A DNA stretch of 64,000 nucleotides from Akkermansia sp. (GCA_017549485.1 JAFYUT010000027.1:44784-108783), one strand, 5' to 3'. Counted from the stretch's first letter, positions 35,088-44,074 are shown. The notes: generated from the letters alone by a model not told the origin. Made by a program: numbers and translations.

Positions 35088-36521
35088 ATGGCAAAGAAAA
35101 AAGAAGAGAAGATAGATTTTAAGGCTGGGGCAACGGCAGAGAAAGAGCATGCCGTGATGCCGCAGGCTCCCGGTGTGGAAAAGAGCCTGCTCTCGATGAT
35201 GACCATTGACCCTACCAACATTATCTCTCAATGCATTGCAGATAGCCTGAATGAGGATTATTTCTACATACCTGCACACCGTATCCTGTGGGAAATCTTC
35301 CGCAACCGCTACGAAAAAGGTATTGCCATTGATACTGTCTCTGTAGCGCAGGAGCTGGCCGACAACGGCAAATTAGAAGCCGTGGGTGGCCACGCGGGGC
35401 TTATGGACATTTTCTCCTTTGCCACTACCACCGCCCTTTATTCCGTTCATTTTGAAACACTCAAAGAGAAATATATACGCCGCAGCATCATCATGACGGC
35501 CAACCGCGCCACAGATGCCGCCTACACCTCTGAGGCTGAGATTGAGCAACTGCTGGATCAAACGGAGCAAGAAGTGCTGCAAATACGCCACGCCTCTGCC
35601 AAGGGTGAAGAATGGAGCCTGAAAGTGGACATTGAAAAAGCCGTGTCCAACTTGGAGCGTATGATGAGCACGCAGGGCGGCATCCTCGGTATCTCCACCG
35701 GCTACCAAAAGCTCGATACCATGATTAACGGCATGAAATCCGGCGAATTGTTCGTTATCGCCGCGCGTCCGTCCATGGGTAAAACATCTTTCATGCTCAA
35801 CATTGTAGAGCACGTGGTGCTTGATCTTAAACTGCCGATGATGTGTTTCTCTTGCGAAATGCCCAGTGAGCAGCTGGTGGAGCGTTTGCTCTATGCCCGC
35901 TCTGCCATCAGCAAGCAAGACCTCAAAGCCCGCCAAGGCAAACTTAACCCGGATGAGGTGAAGCGTTTCCGCTCTGCCATTACCGAGCTCAAGAACAGCA
36001 AGCTCATTATTGATGACACCGCCGGTATCTCTATCTCTGAGCTACGAGCCAAGGCCCGCCGTCAAATGCGTAAATACCCGGATTTGGCCGCCATCGGCAT
36101 TGACTACCTGCAGCTCATGCGCTCTCACACCAAACAGGCACAAAACAGCCGCGAACGTGAGATTGCTGAAATCTCCGGTGGTCTCAAAGCCTTGGCAAAA
36201 GAGCTTAAAATACCCATTGTGGTGCTCGCTCAGCTGAACCGCGGCCCCGAAAACCGTACCGGCAAAAACAAGGGCACACCCATGATGAGTGACTTGCGTG
36301 AATCCGGTGCCATTGAGCAGGACGCCGACATGATTGGCCTGCTTTGGCGCTCCAAATACTACGCCGAAGACGATGAAGAACGCGAACAGGTAGGCAACGA
36401 CGCCAACTTGCTGCTTGCCAAGAACCGTAACGGCCCCACGGGTGATGTGCCCCTCACCTTCCATGCAGAAATCATGCGTTTCGTCACCCGAATCCCCGCT
36501 GAGGGCGATGAGGAGGAATAA
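35088..36521 (+). CDS. dnaB: Replicative DNA helicase DnaB
   Basis: The 477-residue helicase starts with a basic extension, then the DnaB N-terminal domain (PGVEKSLLSMMTIDP) and the RecA-type ATPase: Walker A ARPSMGKTSFML, LPMMCFSCEMPSEQLVERLL, Walker B IGIDYLQLM and SDLRESGAIEQDADMI followed by the C-terminal LLLAKNRNGPTGDVPLTF. It is the hexameric 5'-3' helicase of the replication fork. A GAGG ribosome site lies just before ATG 35088. Confidence 0.95.
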   Translation: MAKKKEEKIDFKAGATAEKEHAVMPQAPGVEKSLLSMMTIDPTNIISQCIADSLNEDYFYIPAHRILWEIFRNRYEKGIAIDTVSVAQELADNGKLEAVGGHAGLMDIFSFATTTALYSVHFETLKEKYIRRSIIMTANRATDAAYTSEAEIEQLLDQTEQEVLQIRHASAKGEEWSLKVDIEKAVSNLERMMSTQGGILGISTGYQKLDTMINGMKSGELFVIAARPSMGKTSFMLNIVEHVVLDLKLPMMCFSCEMPSEQLVERLLYARSAISKQDLKARQGKLNPDEVKRFRSAITELKNSKLIIDDTAGISISELRAKARRQMRKYPDLAAIGIDYLQLMRSHTKQAQNSREREIAEISGGLKALAKELKIPIVVLAQLNRGPENRTGKNKGTPMMSDLRESGAIEQDADMIGLLWRSKYYAEDDEEREQVGNDANLLLAKNRNGPTGDVPLTFHAEIMRFVTRIPAEGDEEE

Positions 36522-36530
36522 AGAGCAGAA

Positions 36531-36565
36531 AGCCGATGGTTCAAACCCCCATCGGCTATTCTTTT
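36531..36565 (+). terminator. Intrinsic terminator after dnaB
   Basis: AGCCGATGG (36531-36539) pairs with CCATCGGCT (36549-36557), followed by ATTCTTTTT. Confidence 0.8.
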
Positions 36566-36700
36566 TCTCACCCCTCTCAACAAAAGCAAAAGGCACCCGT
36601 CAATATGGGAAATAGCCGATTTAGGGCATCATAAACACAGCCGATTGGCACGAACACGTAAAAAGCATTAAAAAAGGTGAGCGTCTGTCAGATTTCGGGA

Positions 36701-36729
36701 TTGACCGCGGGGAAATAAGCTGGCATAAT
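36701..36729 (+). promoter_or_regulatory. Promoter of mdh (near-leaderless)
   Basis: TTGACC, a 17-nt spacer and CATAAT. The -10 ends 10 nt before ATG 36740. Confidence 0.65.
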
Positions 36730-36739
36730 AGCCTGCGTT

Positions 36740-37720
36740 ATGAAGACACCTGTAACTGTAACCGTGACCGGCGCCGCCGGCAACATTGCATACTCCCTCC
36801 TGTTCCGCATCGCAGCCGGTGAAATGCTGGGTGCAGATCAGCCCGTTATTTTGAAGCTCCTTGAAATCACCCCCTGCCTTGAGAAGCTCAACGGTGTGGT
36901 AATGGAGCTGGAAGACTGCGCATTCCCGCTGGTGCAGGAAATCGTTGCTACCGACGATCCCGCTGTGGCTTTCAAGAACGCCGACTGGTGCATGCTGGTG
37001 GGTTCCGTACCCCGCAAGGCCGGTATGGAGCGTAAGGACCTTCTTTCCATCAACGGCAAGGTATTCGTAGGCCAAGGTAAGGCCATTGCCGAGAACGCTG
37101 CTCCCGGCTGCAAGGTATTCGTAGTAGGCAACCCCTGCAACACGAACTGCCTTATCGCCATGACCAACGCAACCGGCATGCCCAAGGAGAACTTCTTCGC
37201 CATGACCATGCTCGACGAGTACCGCGCTAAGGCTCAGCTTGCTGCTAAGGCCGGTGTGCAGGTATCCGACGTGACCAACATGACCATCTGGGGCAACCAC
37301 TCCGCCACCCAGTACCCGGACTACACCAACGCCAAGATTTGCGGCAAGCCCGTAACGGAGGTTATCTCTGACACCGAGTGGCTGCAGACCGACTTCATCA
37401 AGACCGTGCAGCAGCGCGGCGCCGCCATCATTCAGGCTCGTGGTCTTTCCTCTGCCGCCTCCGCAGCCAACGCTGCTCTTATGACGGTGAAGAACCTGAC
37501 CACCCCCACCGCTGAGGGTGACTGGTACTCCGTAGCTCGTTACAGCGATGGTACCAAGTACGGCCTGCCCGAGGGTATCATCTGCTCCATGCCCAGCCGC
37601 ACTGAGGCTGACGGCACGCTGACCGTAGTAGAGGGTCTGCCCATCGACGAGTTCTCTCGCGGTAAGATTGATGCCTCCTGCAAGGAGCTGCTTGAGGAGC
37701 GCGCCGAGGTTCTCGGTTAA
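36740..37720 (+). CDS. mdh: Malate dehydrogenase (cytosolic MDH2 type)
   Basis: The 326-residue enzyme is an MDH type 2 protein: the NAD loop [33 protein letters not shown] with two substrate-binding Arg, [18 protein letters not shown] with the conserved Asp and Arg, and the catalytic His in [11 protein letters not shown]. It interconverts malate and oxaloacetate with NAD. The usual LDHNRA reads LDEYRA, a change next to, but not in, the catalytic set. It is a single gene with its own promoter and terminator. Confidence 0.95.
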   Translation: MKTPVTVTVTGAAGNIAYSLLFRIAAGEMLGADQPVILKLLEITPCLEKLNGVVMELEDCAFPLVQEIVATDDPAVAFKNADWCMLVGSVPRKAGMERKDLLSINGKVFVGQGKAIAENAAPGCKVFVVGNPCNTNCLIAMTNATGMPKENFFAMTMLDEYRAKAQLAAKAGVQVSDVTNMTIWGNHSATQYPDYTNAKICGKPVTEVISDTEWLQTDFIKTVQQRGAAIIQARGLSSAASAANAALMTVKNLTTPTAEGDWYSVARYSDGTKYGLPEGIICSMPSRTEADGTLTVVEGLPIDEFSRGKIDASCKELLEERAEVLG

Positions 37721-37744
37721 TCCCGATTGCACATTCAATTCCCG

Positions 37745-37779
37745 AAATCCCCTGCCGATACCTTCGGCGGGGGATTTTT
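37745..37779 (+). terminator. Intrinsic terminator after mdh
   Basis: AAATCCCCTGCCGA (37745-37758) pairs with TCGGCGGGGGATTT (37764-37777) with one G-T pair, loop TACCT, T-tail. Confidence 0.88.
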
Positions 37780-37851
37780 CATGCCTTAGGCCGGGCAATA
37801 GAATCATGTAACAGCGTGCAAAAAATAGCTCACAAGCAAACAATTTACGGC

Positions 37852-37880
37852 TTGACAGAAAAGGGAATCCCTGCTATGCT
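37852..37880 (+). promoter_or_regulatory. Promoter of ribH-nusB-ftsY-rlmN
   Basis: Consensus TTGACA, a 17-nt spacer and TATGCT, with about 30 nt of leader before ATG 37918. No FMN-riboswitch-like structure fits in the space. Confidence 0.7.
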
Positions 37881-37917
37881 CGGCGCGCGGTCAAAGACAC
37901 CGTGAATGTATATTGCC

Positions 37918-38463
37918 ATGTCAACAGAACTTCCCAGCATCGGAGCAGAGAGGCTGCGCACCGCAGCCAGAGTCACCATTGTAGCATCTACCTACAACGA
38001 GAAATACACTACAGCCCTGCTGGATAATTGCTTGGCAGAGCTCAAAGAATATGAAGACCTACTTACGGTCAATGTGGTGCGTGTACCGGGTGCTTTTGAG
38101 GTACCGATGATGGTAAAACGCGCTATTGTTACAGCCGCAGACGGCAGAAAACCCGATGCCGTGATTGCGCTGGGTGTCATTTTGAGAGGCAGCACCGCCC
38201 ACGCAGACTTGATTGGCGATTCCATTACCCGCCAACTGCTTACCACCTCATGCGATACGCTTGTACCGGTCATTCACGAGGTTCTCTTGCTGGATAATGA
38301 ACAGCAAGCCTTTGCCCGCTGCATTGCCTCTGCTCTCAACCGAGGCAGAGAAGCTGCCCGCGCTGCCGTAGAAATGCTGCGCGTTCTGGAAGTGCAGGAT
38401 GCCCTCACAGGTATGAACAACCGCGCTGCCGGTATCAACCGCCACGGTTCTCTCATTCAATAA
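37918..38463 (+). CDS. ribH: 6,7-dimethyl-8-ribityllumazine synthase
   Basis: The 181-residue protein has the lumazine synthase marks: VTIVASTYNEKY, VPGAFEVPMMVKRA, ALGVILRGSTAHADLIGDSI with the catalytic His, and PVIHEVLLLDNEQQAFAR. It condenses the ribityl-uracil and butanone phosphate precursors, the penultimate step of riboflavin synthesis, and usually forms a 60-mer shell. ATG 37918 is chosen over an ATG at 37906. It is paired with nusB, 18 nt downstream, as in many bacteria. Confidence 0.93.
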   Translation: MSTELPSIGAERLRTAARVTIVASTYNEKYTTALLDNCLAELKEYEDLLTVNVVRVPGAFEVPMMVKRAIVTAADGRKPDAVIALGVILRGSTAHADLIGDSITRQLLTTSCDTLVPVIHEVLLLDNEQQAFARCIASALNRGREAARAAVEMLRVLEVQDALTGMNNRAAGINRHGSLIQ

Positions 38464-38481
38464 ATTCCCCTATTTTTTCTC

Positions 38482-39360
38482 ATGATTAATAAAAGCAAAG
38501 TACGCCAAGCTGCGCTCAACCTCATTTATGCCGTAGAAGAAAACGGTGGCAGCATGGAGAATTTCGACTTGAACCTTTTCTGGGCCATCGCTCAAGAAAA
38601 AGAGACCGACACGTACCGTAAGACCTTGGCTAAGTCCATTGTCCACACGGCTCGTGCCTCGGCAGACTCAGCTCGCCTGTTAAGCACCCGCACGGAGGCC
38701 GTGCTCTCGGCCACTAAAGATGTGCTGCCTGCCGCCAAATTGGCAGAAGATGTAGAACGCTTGCAAAAACGCTCTGATGAGTTTGAAGCCGCCCTCAAGG
38801 CTCTCAAATACTGCATCAAAGACAAGCGCCAAGACACCACGGAGCAGCTGGGCATTTGCTGCACGGATGTCATTACCTTAGCCCAAGTTGTAGAGGCGCT
38901 CAGCAAAGAGCTTATCCCCGGCTTTGCGGATTACCCCGAATACCGACAAATCTTACAACAGCTGGAGTCTGCCATCACCCGCCGCAATAAGCTCATGAGC
39001 GTATGCGCCGCTCTGCGCTACCCGGAGAACCTGTACGGTCAAGCTGAATTTGTCAACCTGATGCGCAGCGCCGAGGTATTGAGAGAGCTGCGCCCCGAGG
39101 CCGAGAAACTCGCCCTTGCCGTCATAGCCCGCCGTGCTCAATTAGAGGAGAAAGTAAACGCCTTACTGCAAAACTATTCCCTTGAGCGTCTTGATGTTGT
39201 AGACAAGTGCATTATCTACCTCTCACTGTATGAGATGGAGGTTAACAAGCTTGATACACCCATTGTGGTATCTGAGGCCACTGCTCTGGCTGATGCCTAC
39301 GCAGGTGGTAAGAGCGCCCCGTTCATCCACGGTATTATCTCTGCAGCAGCTAAAGCCTAA
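38482..39360 (+). CDS. nusB: Transcription antitermination factor NusB with long internal insertion
   Basis: The 292-residue protein is twice the normal length (about 140). The N-terminus SKVRQAALNLIYAVEENGG matches NusB helix 1, and the C-terminus LERLDVVDKCIIYLSLYEME, then TPIVVSEATALADAYAGGKS and FIHGIISAAAK match the second half of NusB, which binds boxA RNA with S10. Between them lie about 150 helical residues with no match I know. Position (after ribH, before ftsY) supports the call. Whether the insertion alters rRNA antitermination is unknown. Confidence 0.8.
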   Translation: MINKSKVRQAALNLIYAVEENGGSMENFDLNLFWAIAQEKETDTYRKTLAKSIVHTARASADSARLLSTRTEAVLSATKDVLPAAKLAEDVERLQKRSDEFEAALKALKYCIKDKRQDTTEQLGICCTDVITLAQVVEALSKELIPGFADYPEYRQILQQLESAITRRNKLMSVCAALRYPENLYGQAEFVNLMRSAEVLRELRPEAEKLALAVIARRAQLEEKVNALLQNYSLERLDVVDKCIIYLSLYEMEVNKLDTPIVVSEATALADAYAGGKSAPFIHGIISAAAKA

Positions 39361-39372
39361 CCCTTTACAACC

Positions 39373-40221
39373 ATGGCCGGTTTCTTTTCCAAATTGATAG
39401 ACAAATTCCTTGGCGAACCCGAAATTGATTGGGATGAGCTGGAGGCCGACTTGGTATCCGCCGACATCGGCGCCAAGCGCGTGCTGCCCTTGGTAGAAGA
39501 ATTACAAGCCCGCAACGAGCAAGACGCCTGTGATATTGCAGACTACATCAAAGCTCAGCTGCGTGCTGCATTCCCGGCCAATCTGCCTGCCCTACCCCAA
39601 CCTAAGGATGGCAAACCCTGCGTTATCATGATGGTGGGTGTCAACGGTGCCGGTAAAACCACCACCTCAGCCAAACTGGCCTATCGTTTGCAAAACCAAG
39701 GCTACAAGTTATTGCTGGCCGCAGCAGACACGTTCCGCGCAGCAGCCGTAGAGCAGTTGGAAAGTTGGGCCTCCCGCTTGGGAGTACCCATGTACAAGGG
39801 CAATCCTAACCAAGACCCCGCCTCTGTATGCTATGAGGCCCACACCAAAGCACTCAACGAGGGCTTTGACTATGTGATTTGCGATACCGCCGGCCGCCTG
39901 CATACCCGCCACAACCTCATGGAGGAGCTCTCCAAAATACGCCGCTCCATCGGCAAGCAAGATTCAGCAGCCCCGCACGCCTGCTACTTGGTGGTGGATG
40001 CCACCACGGGAGGCAATGCCCTGATGCAGGCACGAGAGTTCCATAAGGCCACCCCGCTTGATGCCGTGGTTGTTACCAAAATGGACGGCTCCGGCAAGGG
40101 CGGTGTAGCCGTTGCCATTCAGGATGAGCTCAAAATCTCCCCCATCATGCTCGGCGTGGGTGAGGGTAAAGACGACCTCATCCCCTTTGAGGTCAAGCAA
40201 TACGTAGACTGCATTCTTTAA
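39373..40221 (+). CDS. ftsY: Signal recognition particle receptor FtsY
   Basis: The 282-residue protein is the NG GTPase core only: helical N domain (residues 1-75), G1 VGVNGAGKTTTSAKLA, DTFRAAAVEQL, G3 CDTAGRLHTRHNLMEEL, G4 VVTKMDGSGKGG and the C-terminal GVGEGKDDLIPF. The acidic A domain of E. coli FtsY is absent, as in many other bacteria. It docks SRP-ribosome complexes at the membrane. It lies 12 nt after nusB and 4 nt before rlmN. Confidence 0.95.
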   Translation: MAGFFSKLIDKFLGEPEIDWDELEADLVSADIGAKRVLPLVEELQARNEQDACDIADYIKAQLRAAFPANLPALPQPKDGKPCVIMMVGVNGAGKTTTSAKLAYRLQNQGYKLLLAAADTFRAAAVEQLESWASRLGVPMYKGNPNQDPASVCYEAHTKALNEGFDYVICDTAGRLHTRHNLMEELSKIRRSIGKQDSAAPHACYLVVDATTGGNALMQAREFHKATPLDAVVVTKMDGSGKGGVAVAIQDELKISPIMLGVGEGKDDLIPFEVKQYVDCIL

Positions 40222-40225
40222 TATC

Positions 40226-41293
40226 ATGACCGCAAAAACCTGCCTGATTGGCTGCACGCCCACTCAACTGATAGAGCTTATGGCCTCCCTCGGTCAAAAG
40301 CCCTACCGAGCCAAACAGTTGCAGGAATGGGTGTGGAAACACCGTGTCACGGATTTTGAGGCCATGACCAACCTGCCCCCTGCTCTGCGTGAGCAGCTGG
40401 CAGCACAATGCACCCTGCGCCCGCTGGAGGTAGTGGAGGTCAACGAGAGCACCACCGGTACCACCCGCAAGTTCCTATCCCGCATGCAGGATGGCCACTT
40501 GGTGGAGTCCGTCATTATCCCTGCCGCCGTGGGGCAAGGCGGCGTACACAGCGACCGCATCACCCTCTGCGTTTCCTCTCAAGTGGGCTGCGCATTCGGC
40601 TGCAAATTCTGTGCCAGCGGCCTGCTGGGGCTTACCCGCAACCTTACCACGGCTGAGATTGTAGGCCAAATTGTGGCCGCGGAGGAAATCAGCGGCACGC
40701 GAGTAGACAACCTTGTGTTCATGGGCATGGGTGAGCCCCTTGCCAACATGGACAACCTGTTGCCCGCCCTCACCATCATCATGGATGAGCACTCGCTCAA
40801 CATCGGGGCCCGCCACATCACCATCTCTACCTCCGGCAATGTGCCGGGGCTCAAAAAACTGGCGGCTTTCGGCCGCCCGTTGCGCTTGGCCGTATCGCTG
40901 CACGGTGCTTGCGATGAGGTGCGCAACCAAATCATGCCCGTCAACAAAAAATGGCCTTTGGGCGAGCTGGTACCCGCCCTGCAAGAATGGACACGTACCT
41001 CCAAGCATAAAATCACGCTTGAGTACATCCTTATTCAGGATGTCAACGCCATGCTGTCAGAGGTAGACAAACTGGCCCGCATTGCCCACCTGCTCCATGC
41101 CAAGGTCAACCTCATCCCCTACAACACGGTAGAGGGGCTCCCTTGGGTGCGCCCCACGGAGGCCGCTTGCCGCTTCTTCTGCAAGTCTCTCATCGCCAAG
41201 GGTATTCCCGTTACCATGCGCTATGAGAAAGGGCATGATATCAACGCCGCCTGCGGTCAGTTACGCCTGCGCAAAGTGCAGCAAAACGATTAA
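40226..41293 (+). CDS. rlmN: Dual-specificity 23S rRNA/tRNA m2A methyltransferase RlmN
   Basis: The 355-residue radical SAM enzyme has the CxxxCxxC cluster in GCAFGCKFCASGLLGL, the N-terminal QKPYRAKQLQEWVW, VFMGMGEPLANMDNL, STSGNVPGLKKLA, VSLHGACDEVRNQIMPVNK and the C-terminal TMRYEKGHDINAACGQL, whose Cys forms the covalent methylene intermediate. It methylates A2503 of 23S rRNA and A37 of some tRNAs. It is the last gene of the ribH operon, and its end overlaps a converging lipoprotein gene by 4 nt. Confidence 0.96.
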   Translation: MTAKTCLIGCTPTQLIELMASLGQKPYRAKQLQEWVWKHRVTDFEAMTNLPPALREQLAAQCTLRPLEVVEVNESTTGTTRKFLSRMQDGHLVESVIIPAAVGQGGVHSDRITLCVSSQVGCAFGCKFCASGLLGLTRNLTTAEIVGQIVAAEEISGTRVDNLVFMGMGEPLANMDNLLPALTIIMDEHSLNIGARHITISTSGNVPGLKKLAAFGRPLRLAVSLHGACDEVRNQIMPVNKKWPLGELVPALQEWTRTSKHKITLEYILIQDVNAMLSEVDKLARIAHLLHAKVNLIPYNTVEGLPWVRPTEAACRFFCKSLIAKGIPVTMRYEKGHDINAACGQLRLRKVQQND

Positions 41294-41949
41294 AAACGCG
41301 TATTTTTTTGCTTACCGCTTACTATATAGTAAATATCTTTGGGTAAGTCATACCCCAGCGCCATAATCGGGCTGCCTACCAGAGTGAGCGCTACGGACAA
41401 AATGGGGTCTGCTACTTTCAATGTATAGGTAAGGGGCGTCAGTGCACGATTCAAGGTATTACGCTTACTGAGATAGCATGAAGGCACCCCCGGTACCATG
41501 GCCACTTTGGTGCCCCCCATCCAATCTGATGCCTCTACGTAGACGTGCTCCGGGGCTTTTTTATATACCAGTGACAGCCGATGGCGCTCATTGAGGATAT
41601 TTACAGTATCTTCATCTAACCCGTAATAAATATAAATGGGGCCGGATATGCGGTCAGACGGATTCGGGTATTTCCATTGCGGGAACTCTCGCCAGTCCAC
41701 CCCCTCCGTTGTGGGAACCCAGCTGCTTACGGCAATGATGTTCTTACGCCAAAAGGGATACTCAACTACTTGGACTCGCGCATACAGCTCCCCTGCTCGT
41801 TCAACAATTTCAACGGGTGGCTGCTGATACATGATGTGGTATTCGGTATGCCCCACGGCATCCACCATGGTGTGAGTATCCACACTCACCAAGCGGCAAG
41901 AGCTAAGCCCCAGCGCACATATCAGGATAGTTGTTATGGTGTTTTTCAT
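41290..41949 (-). CDS. Lipoprotein of unknown function
   Basis: The 219-residue protein starts MKNTITTILICALGLSSC, a lipoprotein signal with lipobox LSSC. The body has WVPTTEGVDWREFPQW and a C-terminal hydrophobic stretch (PILSVALTLVGSPIMALGYD) that may associate with membrane; YDLPKDIYYIV resembles the end of YceK-type lipoproteins, but only loosely. ATG 41949 starts 4 nt after the T-run of the rplT terminator. An in-frame codon at 41973 lies within that hairpin and is rejected. No family assigned. Confidence 0.7.
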   Translation of the reverse strand: MKNTITTILICALGLSSCRLVSVDTHTMVDAVGHTEYHIMYQQPPVEIVERAGELYARVQVVEYPFWRKNIIAVSSWVPTTEGVDWREFPQWKYPNPSDRISGPIYIYYGLDEDTVNILNERHRLSLVYKKAPEHVYVEASDWMGGTKVAMVPGVPSCYLSKRNTLNRALTPLTYTLKVADPILSVALTLVGSPIMALGYDLPKDIYYIVSGKQKNTRF

Positions 41950-41952
41950 CTT

Positions 41953-41992
41953 AAAAAACTCAGCCGGTGCCACCTATCAGCGAACACCGGCT
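41953..41992 (-). terminator. Intrinsic terminator after rplT
   Basis: On the minus strand: AGCCGGTG (from 41992), a 15-nt loop, CACCGGCT, then GAG and a T6 run. It ends just before the lipoprotein start. Confidence 0.75.
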
Positions 41993-42024
41993 GTTGTTTA
42001 AATGATTCTGTTCAGATCGACTTC

Positions 42025-42408
42025 TTAAGCCTTAAGAGCAGCACCCTCTTTGGCGTCGATAGCCTTCTTGGCAAGTTCGAAAACAGCCTTGAAGCCCTCC
42101 GGGTTTGCGATAGCGAGCTCGGAGAGGGACTTGCGGTCCAGAGAGACACCGGCGGCCTTGAGACCCTCCATGAAGCGGGAGTAGGTCAGACCGAGGGGAC
42201 GCACAGCGGCAGAGATACGAGCAGTCCAGAGGCGGCGGAATTGACCCTTCCTCTTCTTGCGGTCGCGGTACTCATACTGCCATGCTTTGTAAACAGCATC
42301 CTTAGCGTAGCGGTAGAGTTTGCTGCGGAAACCGCGGAAACCCTTGGCGCGAAGCAAGATGCGCTTGCGGCGGGCGCGAGAAGCCGGCCCATTAGTAGCA
42401 CGTGCCAT
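42025..42408 (-). CDS. rplT: 50S ribosomal protein L20
   Basis: The 127-residue protein matches L20: RARRKRILLRAKGFRGFRSK, KAWQYEYRDRKKRKGQFRRL, WTARISAAVRPLGLTYSRFM and a C-terminal LAIANPEGFKAVFELA. It is an assembly protein of the large subunit and, in many bacteria, represses its own operon. It follows rpmI after 154 nt containing two hairpins. Confidence 0.97.
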   Translation of the reverse strand: MARATNGPASRARRKRILLRAKGFRGFRSKLYRYAKDAVYKAWQYEYRDRKKRKGQFRRLWTARISAAVRPLGLTYSRFMEGLKAAGVSLDRKSLSELAIANPEGFKAVFELAKKAIDAKEGAALKA

Positions 42409-42479
42409 AGTATTTTATCTTGTCTATTGTGAGCGGACTGTTCTTCCTCACCTCCTTGCAGTCTCGTCCGTTCTATCCG

Positions 42480-42532
42480 CGGCATGTGTCATGCCGGGAA
42501 GGCTGCATGAAGGCCGCCCGAATAGCGGGCGG
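42480..42532 (-). other. Two intercistronic hairpins between rpmI and rplT
   Basis: CGGCATG-TGT-CATGCCG (42480-42496) and CCGCCCG-AATAG-CGGGCGG (42514-42532), both perfect 7-bp stems. No T-run follows, so read-through into rplT is expected. They may serve L20 autoregulation or mRNA processing. Confidence 0.5.
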
Positions 42533-42562
42533 GACTTGGCTTTGCGGCCATGTTCCTCGGTT

Positions 42563-42772
42563 TTAAGCGAAGGGCATGTTCTGCTTTACGGCCCAAACCT
42601 GGGTCTCGTCAACCAGAGCGGGTCTGCCGAGAGCGCGCTTGCGCTTGGAGGACTTCTTCTGGAGAATGTGACGCTTACCCTGCTTGCGACGCAGAACCTT
42701 GCCCGTGCCGGTCACCTTGAAACGCTTGGCAACAGCCTTACGTGTCTTGTTGATACCACCTTTACGAGTCAT
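42563..42772 (-). CDS. rpmI: 50S ribosomal protein L35
   Basis: The 69-residue basic protein matches L35: KTRKAVAKRFKVTGTGKVLR, KQGKRHILQKKSSKRKRALG and a closing VDETQVWAVKQNMPF. It is the first gene of rpmI-rplT and has its own promoter, so it is not read from infC. The promoter leaves almost no leader. Confidence 0.95.
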   Translation of the reverse strand: MTRKGGINKTRKAVAKRFKVTGTGKVLRRKQGKRHILQKKSSKRKRALGRPALVDETQVWAVKQNMPFA

Positions 42773-42781
42773 GGTGCGAGG

Positions 42782-42809
42782 ATTATACTCTCAATTTTTC
42801 ATTTGGCAA
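42782..42809 (-). promoter_or_regulatory. Promoter of rpmI-rplT (near-leaderless)
   Basis: On the minus strand: TTGCCA, a 16-nt spacer and TATAAT. The -10 ends 9 nt before ATG 42772, leaving no room for the structured leader that controls this operon in other bacteria. Confidence 0.7.
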
Positions 42810-42869
42810 GAAAAATATCAACGATTTGAAAAATAATTTTGATATAAAAGCTACTGACGGGGTTTAAGC

Positions 42870-42898
42870 TTGAATTCGAGGGGAAATTGTGGTTAAAT
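42870..42898 (+). promoter_or_regulatory. Promoter of the Mrp-like gene
   Basis: TTGAAT, a 17-nt spacer and TTAAAT, 27 nt before ATG 42926. Confidence 0.5.
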
Positions 42899-42925
42899 CC
42901 CTAAGAAATTCAGGAATTAAGTTTT

Positions 42926-44002
42926 ATGAGCGAACCTCAATTGACGCCGGCGCTGATACGCGCGGCATTGACAACAGTGAAGTACCCGGGCTTCAGCCGA
43001 GACATCGTCTCATTCGGTCTGGTGAAAGACATAACGGTGACTGAAGACGGCGCCGTGGTAATAGAACTGATTATTGAGAGCAAGAATGCCGATGTTCCGC
43101 GCTACATATACGAGAACGTAATGGGCACGGTGAAAGAGTTACCCGGAGTCAAGAAGCTGGATGTCAACATTGAGCACCACGCTCCCAAGAGCACCAAGCA
43201 ACCCACGGCCAATGATGACCCGGCAGACTGGAAATCCAGCGTACCGGGCGTGAAACACGTGATTGCGGTTGCCTCGGGCAAGGGCGGTGTGGGTAAAAGC
43301 ACGGTATCTGCCAACTTGGCAGTAGCACTTTCTAAGCTGGGTTACAAGACCGGCCTGCTTGATTTGGATATCTACGGTCCCTCTATGGCACTGATGTTCG
43401 GCACCAAGGAGCGTCCCGGCTGCTCTGAGAAAGAGCAATTCTTACCGGTTGAAGCCCACGGCATCAAGTTGCTCTCTATGGGCCTGATGATTGATGAAGC
43501 CTCCCCCGTAGCCGTACGCGGTCCGCTGGCAACACGCTACGTGCAGCAGTTCTTGCGCGATGTTGAGTGGGGTGGGCTGGACTTCCTGATTTTGGATATG
43601 CCCCCGGGCACAGGTGATATTCAGCTCACCATTGTACAAACCGTAGATTTGGCAGGCGCGGTTATCGTTACTACGCCGCAAGAGGTAGCCCTTATCGATG
43701 CCCGCAAGGCAGTAGGCCTCTTCCAACGCGTTGAGACCCCGATTCTCGGTTTGATTGAGAACATGAGCTACTTCGTCTGCCCCAGCGATGGTCTTATTTA
43801 CAACATTTTCGGTGAAGGTGGCGGCGAGCGTGAGGCTCAGAAACTGGGTGTACCCCTGCTCGGCCGCATTCCGCTGGATATACAGACACGCTCCTGCGGT
43901 GATGAAGGCCACCCCGTTGCCTTGGAAGACCCGGGCAAGAGCATGGTAGCCGCCGCCTTTGAGGGCGTGGCCTCTATGCTGGCCAGCACCTTGGGCGAGT
44001 AA
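42926..44002 (+). CDS. Mrp/ApbC-family iron-sulfur carrier ATPase
   Basis: The 358-residue protein has an N-terminal MIP18/DUF59 domain (residues 1-90) and a deviant-Walker P-loop ATPase: ASGKGGVGKSTVSANLA, LDLDIYGPSM, LILDMPPGTGDIQLT. It carries Fe-S clusters to target proteins. The dimer cluster motif, normally CPxC, reads ENMSYFVCPSDG, so only one Cys per monomer remains; some family members also lack this pair. It is a single gene with its own promoter, ending at a shared terminator. Confidence 0.9.
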   Translation: MSEPQLTPALIRAALTTVKYPGFSRDIVSFGLVKDITVTEDGAVVIELIIESKNADVPRYIYENVMGTVKELPGVKKLDVNIEHHAPKSTKQPTANDDPADWKSSVPGVKHVIAVASGKGGVGKSTVSANLAVALSKLGYKTGLLDLDIYGPSMALMFGTKERPGCSEKEQFLPVEAHGIKLLSMGLMIDEASPVAVRGPLATRYVQQFLRDVEWGGLDFLILDMPPGTGDIQLTIVQTVDLAGAVIVTTPQEVALIDARKAVGLFQRVETPILGLIENMSYFVCPSDGLIYNIFGEGGGEREAQKLGVPLLGRIPLDIQTRSCGDEGHPVALEDPGKSMVAAAFEGVASMLASTLGE

Positions 44003-44021
44003 AACGCTTTAACATACCTAC

Positions 44022-44056
44022 AAAAAAGCCGGAGTTACAAAACTCCGGCTTTTTTT
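44022..44056. terminator. Bidirectional terminator between the Mrp-like gene and a lipoprotein gene
   Basis: GCCGGAGTT (44028-44036), loop ACAA, AACTCCGGC (44041-44049), flanked by A6 and T7 runs. Confidence 0.9.
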
Positions 44057-44074
44057 ATCTGAAAAAATCGGCTA

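Noticed and set aside
36668..37843. 391-residue open frame antisense to mdh
   Set aside because: It spans both the mdh terminator and promoter and has no domain; mdh is clear.
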